Shown here piece by piece: positions 15,434-23,542 of a stretch of 36,253 nt of DNA. The notes under the pieces are model-generated. The model did no database searches. It was not told where the DNA came from and was given only the letters and a program-made list of their open reading frames with translations. The first letter of the stretch is position 1. Each line of letters starts with the position of its first letter. The stretch comes from Terriglobia bacterium (GTDB lineage Bacteria; Acidobacteriota; Terriglobia; Bryobacterales; Bryobacteraceae). The stretch covers positions 1 to 36,253 of the forward strand of contig JANXYJ010000180.1 of the NCBI GenBank assembly GCA_025350105.1, given 5' to 3'. Made by a program: the position numbers and the translations under genes.

Positions 15434-18073
15434 CTAGTCCGGTCCCCAGGCAGCAGCCGTGAAGTTGAAAGGTGTCAAGTGGAAAGGTGTTAGATTCAAT
15501 GCCGACCAACCAAACGCGGTCCCGCCATTTTCGGCCTCACCATCCGTCTCAAAGCGCAGCCGCCGGCCATCGCTGTGAACCGTCGTCAACCCATTTTGAT
15601 CCGTCCTCATGATGGCCACGTGCCGCTCCTGCAAACGCTGCACCACACTAGCGTGCGGATGCCCGAAGGAGTTTTCGAAGCCCGCCGAAATCAGCGCGAT
15701 CGACGGCGAAACCGCATCCAGAAAAGGCTCCGTCGTAGAGGTTTTCGATCCGTGATGGCCTACTTTCAGAACATCCACGTGGCGCAGCCGGCCCTCGCCC
15801 AGCAGACGGTACTCCACCGGGCTTTCCATGTCTCCGGTCAGCAAAAAGGAATTGCGGCCGTAATCAATACGAAATGCCAGCGAGTCGTTATTGCCCGATC
15901 TCGCAGCAACGTAATCCTCCGCCGGCGACAACACCTCAATCAGCGCGCCCGAATATTGGAAAGGATCGCCCTCGCGCAGCTCAATCACGTTCACACCCAA
16001 TTGGGCCGCACGTTCCAGCAACGCGGGCGAGGGGTTCGCGCCCACCCACATCTCCAGGGGACGAAAATTTTCCAGCAGCGCCGCCGCCCCTCCAATATGA
16101 TCTTCGTGCGCGTGCGTCGCCACCAACACGTCTAAGCGCCGAATGCCCCGGCTCCATAAATACGGCGAGACCACATCTTCGCCGATATTGAGATTCGGTT
16201 TGCGCCGCGTTTTCGCGTCGCCGTATTGCAGCACGCCGCCGCTGTCAATCACCACACGCTTGCCTTCAGGAAAAACCAGCAGAAGACTGTCGCCCTGCCC
16301 CACGTCAATGCTGGTCAGTTCCAACTCCCCTGGCCTGATGTTCGCCGGCCAAGGCTGCCACAGCAACACCCCGAAAAGCGCTCCCACTGCAGCAATAACC
16401 GGCCAACGGAGCCAGCGGACCCACCGGATAGGCGCGTCCCTCGGTAGATACACCAACGCCGCAAACAAAAGCAGCGCTCCACTGAATCCCACCGCCAGCC
16501 ACAGTGGAGGATCGGCAATCCGCCAGTTCGGCTCTAGTCGCGCATGCCAATCCGCGGTGCGGGCGGCAATCTTTAACAGCCATCCCGCCAGCGCCGCCAC
16601 CCAATGCCAGCGCGTGAAAATCGCCAGAAAACCCAGCGGCACCACCAACTCCAGCAGTGGAGCGATGATCAAATTCGCCGTCAAGCCCGTAAACGAAATG
16701 CGATGAAAATACTGCGCCATCGGCAACGCCAAGCCAATTTGGATCACCGCGGAAATCGCTGCGATTTCCAGGCCAAAGAAAACCGCCCGCCACGGCGCCG
16801 CCAGCATCAGCACGCACCAGTTCACTGGTGGTCGTACACCGATCCACCCGGCGCAATCGCGAAGCGTTTCGCCCAGCAGCCTTAGCTCCACGCGAAATTG
16901 CGCCACCCTGGGCGGCAAATGCAGATCTAGCGCAGTATCGTTGATCGCTCGCAAGCCGTGGGCAAACGGTTCCCAGGTCGCCGCTAAGAACGGCGCCGCC
17001 AAAGCGCCAATCGCGGCAACAGAAAGAAATGAAAGCTGAAAGCTGGCGTCCATCAGTTCGCCCGGGTCCCACAGCAAGAACACAATCGCCACTGCAGCCA
17101 GCAAATTCAAAACGCGGCCTCTGCGAAAAAAGAACCGCGCCATCAAATACAGCGTGAACCCCGCCGCCGCCCGCGCCACCGGAGGGGTGAATCCCGAAAC
17201 CAACGCATAGAGCCACGCCGCCATTCCCGTCACCACCAACGCCGGCATTTCCGGCAGGCCGAACAGCCTCAGCAGCGCCAACAAGACTCCGGCCAACACG
17301 GCCACATGTGTTCCCGAAATCACCAGCGCATGAAACGTCCCGGTGCGCCGGAAATTTTCGGTCCACACTTTTTCCAGATTCGCCGTATCCCCCAGCAAAA
17401 TCGCCCGCATCATGCCGGATGCGTAGCCATCATCTAAATACAACTGGTCAATTCTTCCCAGCGCCGCCCCGCGAATGGCAAACAACGCCTTCATCGCGCG
17501 CGATCCACACTCACCCGGCAACACCTCTACCGTGCTCCCCCGCCGTATCGACGCCGTCCAATAGATCTGCTGGCGCGCCAAATAGCCCTGGTAGTCGAAC
17601 GCGCCAGGATTGCGAAAATTCCTTGGCGCACGAATCCGCGCTTCAATCGCCACACGCTGTCCGTACCGGAGACTGGGAGCAGCCGCATCGCCATCCGCCT
17701 GAATCGGTAAGGTCACCGTCGCGCGTGCGCCTTTGGCCAGTTCCAGGGTGAATTTCTCGCGATCCGGAAAGAACGCGCTGGGCTCCACCACGCAGCCATC
17801 CAAACCCACCGTTTCGCGCGAACTGGCATCAATCACCGGTCTCGGCCCAGGCCGATGCCACGCTTGCGAAATCGCACCGATAAACAGCAGGCAGGCAGTC
17901 ACACACACCCGACGCAACCAGCGGGCGCGCGACACCACCGCAAAAATCAAAAACGCCAACGCGGGCCAACCGGCGTCCCAAACCGAAAAGCCCAGCCGCG
18001 CGGAATCCAGCCAGCGTGCGGCGACAATCCCGGCGATGATGGCCATCAGTGGCGCAACCAGTGGATCTCGCAT
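15434..18073 (-). CDS. comEC: ComEC/Rec2 DNA-uptake channel protein
   Basis: Large inner-membrane protein that forms the channel for single-stranded DNA entry during transformation. The 879 residues contain the N-terminal DUF4131/OB-like region with membrane segments, a multi-spanning Competence domain (about 220-540; G-x-x-H-A-L-V-I-S-G-T-H-V-A-V) and a metallo-beta-lactamase domain. The latter has the metal motif T-H-A-H-E-D-H-I-G-G near residue 650 and later D-V-L-K-V-G-H-H-G-S. ATG 18073 begins MRDPLVAPLMAIIAG, the natural start; a longer frame to 18136 adds no homology. A TACATT box 8 bases upstream suggests a leaderless message. The C-terminal tail holds a short duplicated LTPF segment. 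No other competence gene is nearby. Confidence 0.9.
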   Translation of the reverse strand: MRDPLVAPLMAIIAGIVAARWLDSARLGFSVWDAGWPALAFLIFAVVSRARWLRRVCVTACLLFIGAISQAWHRPGPRPVIDASSRETVGLDGCVVEPSAFFPDREKFTLELAKGARATVTLPIQADGDAAAPSLRYGQRVAIEARIRAPRNFRNPGAFDYQGYLARQQIYWTASIRRGSTVEVLPGECGSRAMKALFAIRGAALGRIDQLYLDDGYASGMMRAILLGDTANLEKVWTENFRRTGTFHALVISGTHVAVLAGVLLALLRLFGLPEMPALVVTGMAAWLYALVSGFTPPVARAAAGFTLYLMARFFFRRGRVLNLLAAVAIVFLLWDPGELMDASFQLSFLSVAAIGALAAPFLAATWEPFAHGLRAINDTALDLHLPPRVAQFRVELRLLGETLRDCAGWIGVRPPVNWCVLMLAAPWRAVFFGLEIAAISAVIQIGLALPMAQYFHRISFTGLTANLIIAPLLELVVPLGFLAIFTRWHWVAALAGWLLKIAARTADWHARLEPNWRIADPPLWLAVGFSGALLLFAALVYLPRDAPIRWVRWLRWPVIAAVGALFGVLLWQPWPANIRPGELELTSIDVGQGDSLLLVFPEGKRVVIDSGGVLQYGDAKTRRKPNLNIGEDVVSPYLWSRGIRRLDVLVATHAHEDHIGGAAALLENFRPLEMWVGANPSPALLERAAQLGVNVIELREGDPFQYSGALIEVLSPAEDYVAARSGNNDSLAFRIDYGRNSFLLTGDMESPVEYRLLGEGRLRHVDVLKVGHHGSKTSTTEPFLDAVSPSIALISAGFENSFGHPHASVVQRLQERHVAIMRTDQNGLTTVHSDGRRLRFETDGEAENGGTAFGWSALNLTPFHLTPFNFTAAAWGPD
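15463..15492. repeat. 15-bp tandem duplication at the comEC 3' end
   Basis: Two 15-base units (15463-15477 and 15478-15492) differ at two positions and encode the doubled L-T-P-F segment in the last residues of ComEC. Confidence 0.8.
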
Positions 18074-18126
18074 GCCTACAAAATGTAGTCCGGTAGGCCG
18101 GCGAAAGTTCTCAGCAAAAACCGGTC

Positions 18127-18181
18127 CCAAAAACAATTACCGCGCCGGAACCTCCCTTAGCAGGCGGTCACGGCGCGGTAA
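18127..18181 (-). terminator. Long perfect-stem hairpin upstream of comEC
   Basis: An 11-bp perfect stem (18137-18147 with 18171-18181) encloses a 23-base loop. On the minus strand it is followed by TTGTTTTTGGG. It lies 64 bases before the comEC start and after another terminator, so it may stop residual transcription or act as an attenuator. Confidence 0.65.
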
Positions 18182-18204
18182 AATCTCGAAAAACTTCCGA
18201 GAAG

Positions 18205-18236
18205 CGCAAAACTTAAAGCTGCACGTACAGTGCAGC
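18205..18236 (-). terminator. Terminator of the lysine-rich peptide gene
   Basis: A 7-bp stem GCTGCAC/GTGCAGC (18236-18230 with 18224-18218) with a 5-base loop is followed on the minus strand by TTTAAGTTTTG, directly after the stop codon of the small gene. Confidence 0.65.
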
Positions 18237-18242
18237 GCAAAA

Positions 18243-18377
18243 CTAGCTGCGCTTGGTCTCTTCCTTCTTCTTCTTGCCCTTCTTCTTGCCTTCTTCTTTT
18301 TTCTCTTGGGCGGAAGCGATGGTTACGGCGCCGGTCAGCAGGGTCAGGCCGAGCATCAGGCTCATGATCTTTTTCAT
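18243..18377 (-). CDS. Secreted lysine-rich small protein, 44 residues
   Basis: ATG 18377 has a strong AAGGAGAA site about 9 bases upstream. The product has a signal peptide (M-K-K-I-M, hydrophobic core, A-S-A-Q end at about 24) and a mature part of only some 20 residues made almost wholly of Lys and Glu with two glycines. I know no function. It may be a basic periplasmic peptide that binds DNA, RNA or acidic polymers. Its own terminator shows it is a single-gene transcript. Bases 18378-18796 upstream hold no other gene that I can support. The likely promoter lies there, but no clear -35/-10 pair was found. Confidence 0.7.
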   Translation of the reverse strand: MKKIMSLMLGLTLLTGAVTIASAQEKKEEGKKKGKKKKEETKRS

Positions 18378-18796
18378 GTGATTAGTTCTCCTTGAGTTAG
18401 TGCCGACGACACACGGCCGTCGTTCCTCTGTTATCCTCTCAGGCCGACATGAAGACACCCTTAAGCGGCGATTAAAAATATTTCACCAGAACTGCCAGGG
18501 TCAGCCTCTGCCAAGTGGATAAGTCCCTTTGCTGCAATACATTAGAAGGATACCCAGAGCCCGTCCGCGATCCCTCAGATTTATCTAAATTGGAATCCGC
18601 CAGCTCAACCAGCCTCCACAGCCAACTGACTCCTTAGTACCCGCCGAGCGCTTGTCCCTATGATTGCCCCCCACCTTCCTGTCGATCACCTCTCCAAGCT
18701 CGACTCTAAGCATTACCCGCCAAGAACATGTACCAGGCCCTTCACCTACGCCCGTTAAACCGCCGCTGCGGCCTTGATCCAGGAGACGCCTAACTT

Positions 18797-19132
18797 ATGG
18801 TCTTTTCCTCCGACCTTTTCCTTTACTTCCTGTCCCTCGTCATCATTGGCCTTGGCATGCTCTGTCTCGTGTGGATCTCCCGCGTTTATTGGGGCGGCCG
18901 CCTCCGCGACTGGGCCAAAACCCAAGGCTTCCGCCTGGTCAGCTTCCGCGGAGCCAAATTCAAAGAGGGTCCCCAAACTTGGCGCAGCCGCCGCAGCGAA
19001 CGCCTCTTCCGTATCGCCGTCGAGGATGACATGCAAGCCCAACGCTCCGGCTGGCTCATGTATAAAGGTGTTTGGGGTGTCAAAGCCCCCGAACCCGCCG
19101 TCAAAATCCTCTGGGACGAATGGCACGACTGA
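18797..19132 (+). CDS. Small membrane-anchored protein of unknown function
   Basis: The 111-residue product has one N-terminal transmembrane segment (about 7-27), then a basic region, W-G-G-R-L-R-D-W-A-K-T-Q-G-F-R-L-V, and a compact cytoplasmic domain with F-R-I-A-V-E-D and a Trp-rich end. The W-A-x-x-x-G-F-x-L arrangement resembles other unnamed small membrane proteins of soil bacteria, but I cannot name a family. AGGAGA at 18780-18785 supports ATG 18797. Not in a visible operon; the next gene starts 110 bases later. Confidence 0.65.
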   Translation: MVFSSDLFLYFLSLVIIGLGMLCLVWISRVYWGGRLRDWAKTQGFRLVSFRGAKFKEGPQTWRSRRSERLFRIAVEDDMQAQRSGWLMYKGVWGVKAPEPAVKILWDEWHD

Positions 19133-19242
19133 AAATCACCAGTGGCCCCGGCTTCAGCCTGTTCCACAGAACTGAATATGTTGGGCAACGGCCGTAGTTC
19201 AGCGGCGGCATCTGGACCATAATGGAAGCGGAGGAATACCCG

Positions 19243-19704
19243 ATGCTCGGCATACTTCGCAGTGCCGTTTTTATCGTTGTTGCGGCGAACTTCCTGCTGG
19301 CCCAGGAGCCGGATGCCGCGCCGTCTCAGGCGGATCAACCAAAGCTAGATCGCCGCTTGGATGATGCGGTGGCGGAGATCACACTGTTGAAGAAGTTGGT
19401 TGCTGAACAAGGCCAACGGATCACGACGCTTGAAAGAACCGTGCGGGCGTTGCAGCCGGCCACGCAGTCGCCGGCGGCGAGAGCGGTGATTGCTTGGGAA
19501 GGCATCAGACTGGGGATGTCGCGCGTGCAGGTGGTGGAGATTCTGGGCGAGCCAAAATTCACAGAATCTGTGATGGACCGGCAGACGCTGATTTACGGTA
19601 CGGACGTGACCAACCCCGTGGGCAGGGTGATGATTGTGGGCGATCGGGTGACACAGGTGGAGTATCCGAGAGGCCGCGTGATTCTGGCGGCGCGAGCGAA
19701 GTAG
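19243..19704 (+). CDS. Exported coiled-coil protein with SmpA/OmlA-like domain
   Basis: The 153-residue protein starts with a signal peptide (about 1-20, L-L-A-Q end). A short coiled coil follows (LDDAVAEITLLKKLVAEQ, about 36-60), then a BamE/SmpA-like fold with I-R-L-G-M-S-R-V-Q-V-V-E-I-L-G-E-P and a Y-P-R-G end. That fold is common in small envelope proteins involved in outer-membrane or cell-wall assembly. GGAGGA about 8 bases before ATG 19243 decides the start over an ATG 21 bases upstream. The partner is unknown. Confidence 0.7.
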   Translation: MLGILRSAVFIVVAANFLLAQEPDAAPSQADQPKLDRRLDDAVAEITLLKKLVAEQGQRITTLERTVRALQPATQSPAARAVIAWEGIRLGMSRVQVVEILGEPKFTESVMDRQTLIYGTDVTNPVGRVMIVGDRVTQVEYPRGRVILAARAK

Positions 19705-19780
19705 ACGGATCTCTTGGCCGGCATCCATAAACTCTTCGCTACGCGCTGCCGATGTTTCTGCAGAGGAGCGTCCTTCGTCC

Positions 19781-21055
19781 ATGGTCACCTTTGCGCCTGT
19801 CCGCACAGCGATTAAGCCTGCGGTTCCTCAAACCTTTGTAGAGTTGGGAATTCCGGAACCTTTGGTTTTGGACCTGGTGGTGCGCCGCATGATGGTGGAG
19901 GGCGCCAGCAGCCTGACGGGCTTGAGCCGGTCTCTGCGTCTATCCATTCCCATTGTGGACATGGTGTTCAAACACATGCGCCAGCAGCAACTGGTGGAAG
20001 TGAAGGGCATGCATGGCAACGACTACAACTTCATCCTGTCGGCGGCAGGCAAGCAGTTGGCGAGCGAGCGCATGCAGGTTTCGCAATATGCCGGGGCGTG
20101 CCCGGTATCGCTGAAGGACTATCACGCGGCGGTGAAGGCGCAGACCGCGAAAGTAAATGTCGACCGGCAAAGTCTGCGTGCGGCGTTTTCGGACTTGATC
20201 ATTTCAGACGAAATGCTGGATCAGTTGGGGCCGGCCATAATTTCGCAAAACTCGATTTTCGTTTACGGGCCCACGGGTAACGGCAAAACCAGTCTGGCGG
20301 AGCGCATGTTGCGGGTGTATCGCGATGCGATCCTGATTCCGTATGCCGTCGAAGTGGACAACCAGGTGATCAGCCTGTTTGATCCGGTGGTTCATCAACC
20401 TGTCGATTTCGACGACACCGGAATGGACCCGCGCTGGGTGGTTTGCAAGCGGCCCTGCATTATTGTGGGCGGGGAACTGGTTCCCAGCATGCTGGAACTG
20501 CGCTTGGACGATTCGTCGGGGATTTATGCCGCGCCTTTGCAGATGAAGGCCACCAACGGCATTTTGATCATCGATGACTTTGGGCGGCAGTTGATGTCGC
20601 CGCGCGATTTGCTGAACCGCTGGATTGTGCCGCTGGACCGCCGCGTGGATTACCTGACCTTGCGCTATGGCGTGAAGTTCCAGATACCGTTTGAAACGCT
20701 GGTGGTGTTCTCCACCAACCTGGACCCGGCCGATTTGGCGGACGAGGCGTTCCTGCGCCGCATTCATAACAAGATTCTGGTGGACGCTTGCGATGCCAGC
20801 GCTTTCGATCAGATTTTCGCGCGGGTAGTGAAGGCCCGGCAGATTGAACCGGAGTCCGATAGCGCCGAATATTTGCGCAAGCTGTGCCTGGCGGATGGAC
20901 GGAACGAACTGCGCGCTTGCTATCCCGGTGACATTTGCACGATCTTGTCCTCGATTGGGCGCTATGAACGGCGGCCGCCGGTGATGACCAAGCCGGAGCT
21001 GGAGCGCGCCACGCGGTTGTACTTCGCCAAGACGCAGGCAGTTTCGCCGCTTTAA
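19781..21055 (+). CDS. AAA+ ATPase with N-terminal winged-helix-like region
   Basis: The 424-residue protein has two parts. Residues 20-100 look like a winged-helix DNA- or protein-binding module (LGIPEPLVLDLVVRRMM, LTGLSRSLRLS, F-K-H-M-R-Q-Q-Q-L-V-E-V). Residues 135-420 are an AAA+ module: Walker A G-P-T-G-N-G-K-T (163-170), Walker B I-L-I-I-D-D-F (261-267), sensor-1 S-T-N (311-313) and an R-R pair at 326-327 as arginine finger. Between Walker A and B is a long insertion (185-255) with D-P-V-V-H and cysteine-containing strands. I do not recognise a named family. GAGGAG at 19762-19767 is the nearest ribosome-binding site. No obvious partner gene is adjacent. Confidence 0.75.
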   Translation: MVTFAPVRTAIKPAVPQTFVELGIPEPLVLDLVVRRMMVEGASSLTGLSRSLRLSIPIVDMVFKHMRQQQLVEVKGMHGNDYNFILSAAGKQLASERMQVSQYAGACPVSLKDYHAAVKAQTAKVNVDRQSLRAAFSDLIISDEMLDQLGPAIISQNSIFVYGPTGNGKTSLAERMLRVYRDAILIPYAVEVDNQVISLFDPVVHQPVDFDDTGMDPRWVVCKRPCIIVGGELVPSMLELRLDDSSGIYAAPLQMKATNGILIIDDFGRQLMSPRDLLNRWIVPLDRRVDYLTLRYGVKFQIPFETLVVFSTNLDPADLADEAFLRRIHNKILVDACDASAFDQIFARVVKARQIEPESDSAEYLRKLCLADGRNELRACYPGDICTILSSIGRYERRPPVMTKPELERATRLYFAKTQAVSPL

Positions 21056-21059
21056 AGCT

Positions 21060-21683
21060 TTACGGTTGTGAAGGCTGGTTTGCTGTGCCGTTGGGGGTTG
21101 ATTCCGTCGCCGTCTCAAACGACTGGACAATCGGCGCTCCGCGCTTCGGCCCTAATCCCAGCGAAATCAAGGTGAGCGACCCCAGCTTGCCATCGGGCTC
21201 GATTCTTTGATCGTGCTGGAAACGCTTCAGGGCGTCCTGCGATTCCGGTCCCCAGGCGCCGCTTACTTCGCCGCGAAAATAGCCGCGGTCCATCAGCGCC
21301 TGCTGGATTTCGCGATAACGGTCGGTGGTGGGCGCCATTTGCGATGGATGCCAGGTGGGCAGAGGGCGGGTTCGGCCCGGTACCCGGGCGCGGCGCGGCG
21401 CTGTTGTATTAGTAGCGACGGACTTGGTAGCAACGGCTTTGGTAGTGCCGGCCTTGGTTACGGCGGACTTCGCCGTGGCCGCCCTGGCGGACGGCGTGAC
21501 GGTTGGTGTGGCAGTGAATTGGGGTGGCTTGGTTTTCTGCGCCGTGGGTTTCGCGGGCGCGACTTTGCTGGTTGATTTCGAGGTAGCGGATTTGGCAGAA
21601 CCCGCGTTCTGGGGGGCGCCGGCGGCAATCGAGAGCAGCGATACCGCCAGCGCGACCGAGGTGTATTTCAGGAACAAACGCAT
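21060..21683 (-). CDS. Exported peptidoglycan-binding protein
   Basis: The 207-residue protein has a signal peptide (about 1-24), a long disordered linker rich in Ala, Lys, Thr and Ser (about 30-110) and one PG_binding_1 domain. The domain reads YREIQQALMDRGYF, then G-x-W-G-P-E-S-Q-D-A-L-K-R-F-Q, then G-K-L-G-S-L-T-L. It should bind peptidoglycan in the periplasm; no catalytic domain is present. It lies 24 bases after htrA on the same strand and is probably co-transcribed with it, linking it to envelope quality control. Confidence 0.85.
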   Translation of the reverse strand: MRLFLKYTSVALAVSLLSIAAGAPQNAGSAKSATSKSTSKVAPAKPTAQKTKPPQFTATPTVTPSARAATAKSAVTKAGTTKAVATKSVATNTTAPRRARVPGRTRPLPTWHPSQMAPTTDRYREIQQALMDRGYFRGEVSGAWGPESQDALKRFQHDQRIEPDGKLGSLTLISLGLGPKRGAPIVQSFETATESTPNGTANQPSQP

Positions 21684-21707
21684 TCTTTATCTATTTTTGG
21701 TTCTGCT

Positions 21708-23336
21708 TCAGTTCTGCGGAAGTGTTCCGCTGAGGAACAGAGTGCGCGTTCCGGGTTGTTGCGCTTTGGCTCCGTGGATTCCCGGTTGTTGGCGAACCAC
21801 CCGGAAAGCAACCGCGTCGCCAGCCTTCAAATTGCTTTGAATCTTGCGGACGTCGTCGACCGACTTCACCGGCGTGCGGTTGATGCCGATCAAAATGTCG
21901 CGCTCCATCAGGCCCACTTCGTCGGCGAAGGAATCGCCTTCCACGCGGGAAATCACGATGCCTTGCTTTTCCGGGGCCAGTTTCAATTCTTCCTCGCTGG
22001 CGGGACGGATGCTGATGCCGAATTTGACTTTCGTGGGCTCCACTTTTTCGGCACCGTTATCGGGAATGATGTTTTCGCCTACCACGCGCGGATCTTTGGC
22101 GAAGACTTTGGTGCGGTCCTCTATGGTCAACTTCAGATCCATCTTTTTGCCTTCGCGGTCCACGCCCACGGTTACCGCCGTGCCCACCGGCGTTTCGGCC
22201 ACGTGGGAGACCAGATCGTCACCGTCTTTGATCGGCACTCCGTTCAGGGCGATGATAATGTCTTCCGGTTTCATACCCGCCTTTTCGGCCGGGCCACCCT
22301 TTTGCACCTCGCCCACGATGACGCCGTGGTCCACACCCAATGCTTTCAGGGTTTCGGGCTTGGTGGTTTTGTCCCAAGACACGCCGATGGAGCCGCGGGT
22401 GACCTTGCCGTCGCGAATGATGTCGTTGTAGACGCGCACCACGGTATTCACCGGAAGCGCGAAGCCGATGCCTTGCGACCCGCCGCTTTGGGTGGCAATC
22501 ATGGTGTTTACGCCGATCACTTCGCCTTTGATATTAAGTAGCGGACCGCCGCTGTTGCCGGGATTGATGGCGGCGTCGGTTTGAATAAAGCGTTGAAACT
22601 GAGCGCCAATGTTGTCGCGGCCCAAGGCGCTGACGATGCCGGCGGTAACGCTGGCCTCCAGACCAAACGGCGACCCAATGGCCACGGCCCAATCACCTAC
22701 CTGCACGCCATCGGAGTTGGCGATCACCACCGGCGTTAAGGTGTGCTTCGCGTCGATTTTGATCACAGCCAGATCGGTTTCCCGATCGGTGCCGATCACG
22801 CGGGCTTTGTAATCGGTAGGATCGCCATGCAGTTTGACCTTGAGGTGATCGACGATGTGATCGGCGCCATCGACGACTACGTGGTTGTTGGTGATGATGT
22901 AGCCGTTCTTGTCCACGATGAAGCCCGTACCGGACTGCTCACGCTTGCCTTGCGGCTGGGGCAGTTCGATACCACCGCCGCCGCCCTGCCCGCCGAAGAA
23001 TCTGCGGAACAGATCCTGGCCGTCGTCATCGCCGGAATCTTCATCCTCGTTCTTGGGCGCCCGGCCTTTCTTTGAAACCTGGGTTTTGGGTGTGTATTCG
23101 GCTGTGATGTTGACCACGCTGGGTTCCAGCATTTTGGCGAGTTTCGTGAAATCGTTGCCTAGCGGTGCAGCTTTGGGAACGGTGAGCGGAGTGGCATCCG
23201 GCGCGGCGGTTTGTCCACGCTGCGCGTGCACGCCGGTGTTGATCACGGTTCCGATCAAAATTCCAATCGACAAGGTCAACAACATCAGCGTTGTTGACAA
23301 AACTTTTTGTTGGCGCATTTTCTCAAACAGCTTCAT
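21708..23336 (-). CDS. HtrA/Do-family periplasmic serine protease
   Basis: The 542-residue protease has an N-terminal membrane anchor or signal (about 13-38), a trypsin-like domain with the triad H152 (T-N-N-H-V-V), D188 (R-E-T-D-L-A-V) and S262 (N-P-G-N-S-G-G-P-L), and two PDZ domains (about 300-395 and 430-530). The segment before the catalytic core has an acidic stretch (97-107) and a G-G-Q-G-G-G-G-G loop, the LA-loop position. It degrades or refolds misfolded envelope proteins. The promoter carries TATAAT and a palindrome, suggesting direct control by a repressor or activator. Confidence 0.92.
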   Translation of the reverse strand: MKLFEKMRQQKVLSTTLMLLTLSIGILIGTVINTGVHAQRGQTAAPDATPLTVPKAAPLGNDFTKLAKMLEPSVVNITAEYTPKTQVSKKGRAPKNEDEDSGDDDGQDLFRRFFGGQGGGGGIELPQPQGKREQSGTGFIVDKNGYIITNNHVVVDGADHIVDHLKVKLHGDPTDYKARVIGTDRETDLAVIKIDAKHTLTPVVIANSDGVQVGDWAVAIGSPFGLEASVTAGIVSALGRDNIGAQFQRFIQTDAAINPGNSGGPLLNIKGEVIGVNTMIATQSGGSQGIGFALPVNTVVRVYNDIIRDGKVTRGSIGVSWDKTTKPETLKALGVDHGVIVGEVQKGGPAEKAGMKPEDIIIALNGVPIKDGDDLVSHVAETPVGTAVTVGVDREGKKMDLKLTIEDRTKVFAKDPRVVGENIIPDNGAEKVEPTKVKFGISIRPASEEELKLAPEKQGIVISRVEGDSFADEVGLMERDILIGINRTPVKSVDDVRKIQSNLKAGDAVAFRVVRQQPGIHGAKAQQPGTRTLFLSGTLPQN

Positions 23337-23395
23337 CGTTTTGCCTCTTGTATTTTGCCTTTTCGCAATGCTCTGGTAATGTCCAAGCCTCTTTA

Positions 23396-23428
23396 ATTAT
23401 ACGGCCAGTGAACGGCATGGTTCACTGG
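23396..23428 (-). promoter_or_regulatory. htrA promoter with 24-bp palindromic operator
   Basis: On the minus strand TATAAT (23401-23396) lies 60 bases before the htrA start. Immediately upstream a perfect 9-bp inverted repeat CCAGTGAAC / GTTCACTGG (23428-23420 and 23413-23405) with 6-base spacer covers the -35 region. This looks like a dimeric regulator site. The other bases of the 206-base gap, up to the M20 peptidase stop, show no gene. Confidence 0.6.
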
Positions 23429-23542
23429 GGTCCTGCCGTAAGGGTGAGTTCCCCCCGGCATTACCTCCCTCCGTTCGGCGTAGCAGGCTCTATTGCAACA
23501 GACGGATGGCCGGCCGAAACGTTACCGACATCATGGTTCTTG

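Noticed and set aside
17733-18395. Plus-strand open frame of 220 codons over the comEC 5' end
   Set aside because: It is antisense to comEC and to the lysine-rich peptide gene; its own composition shows no fold.
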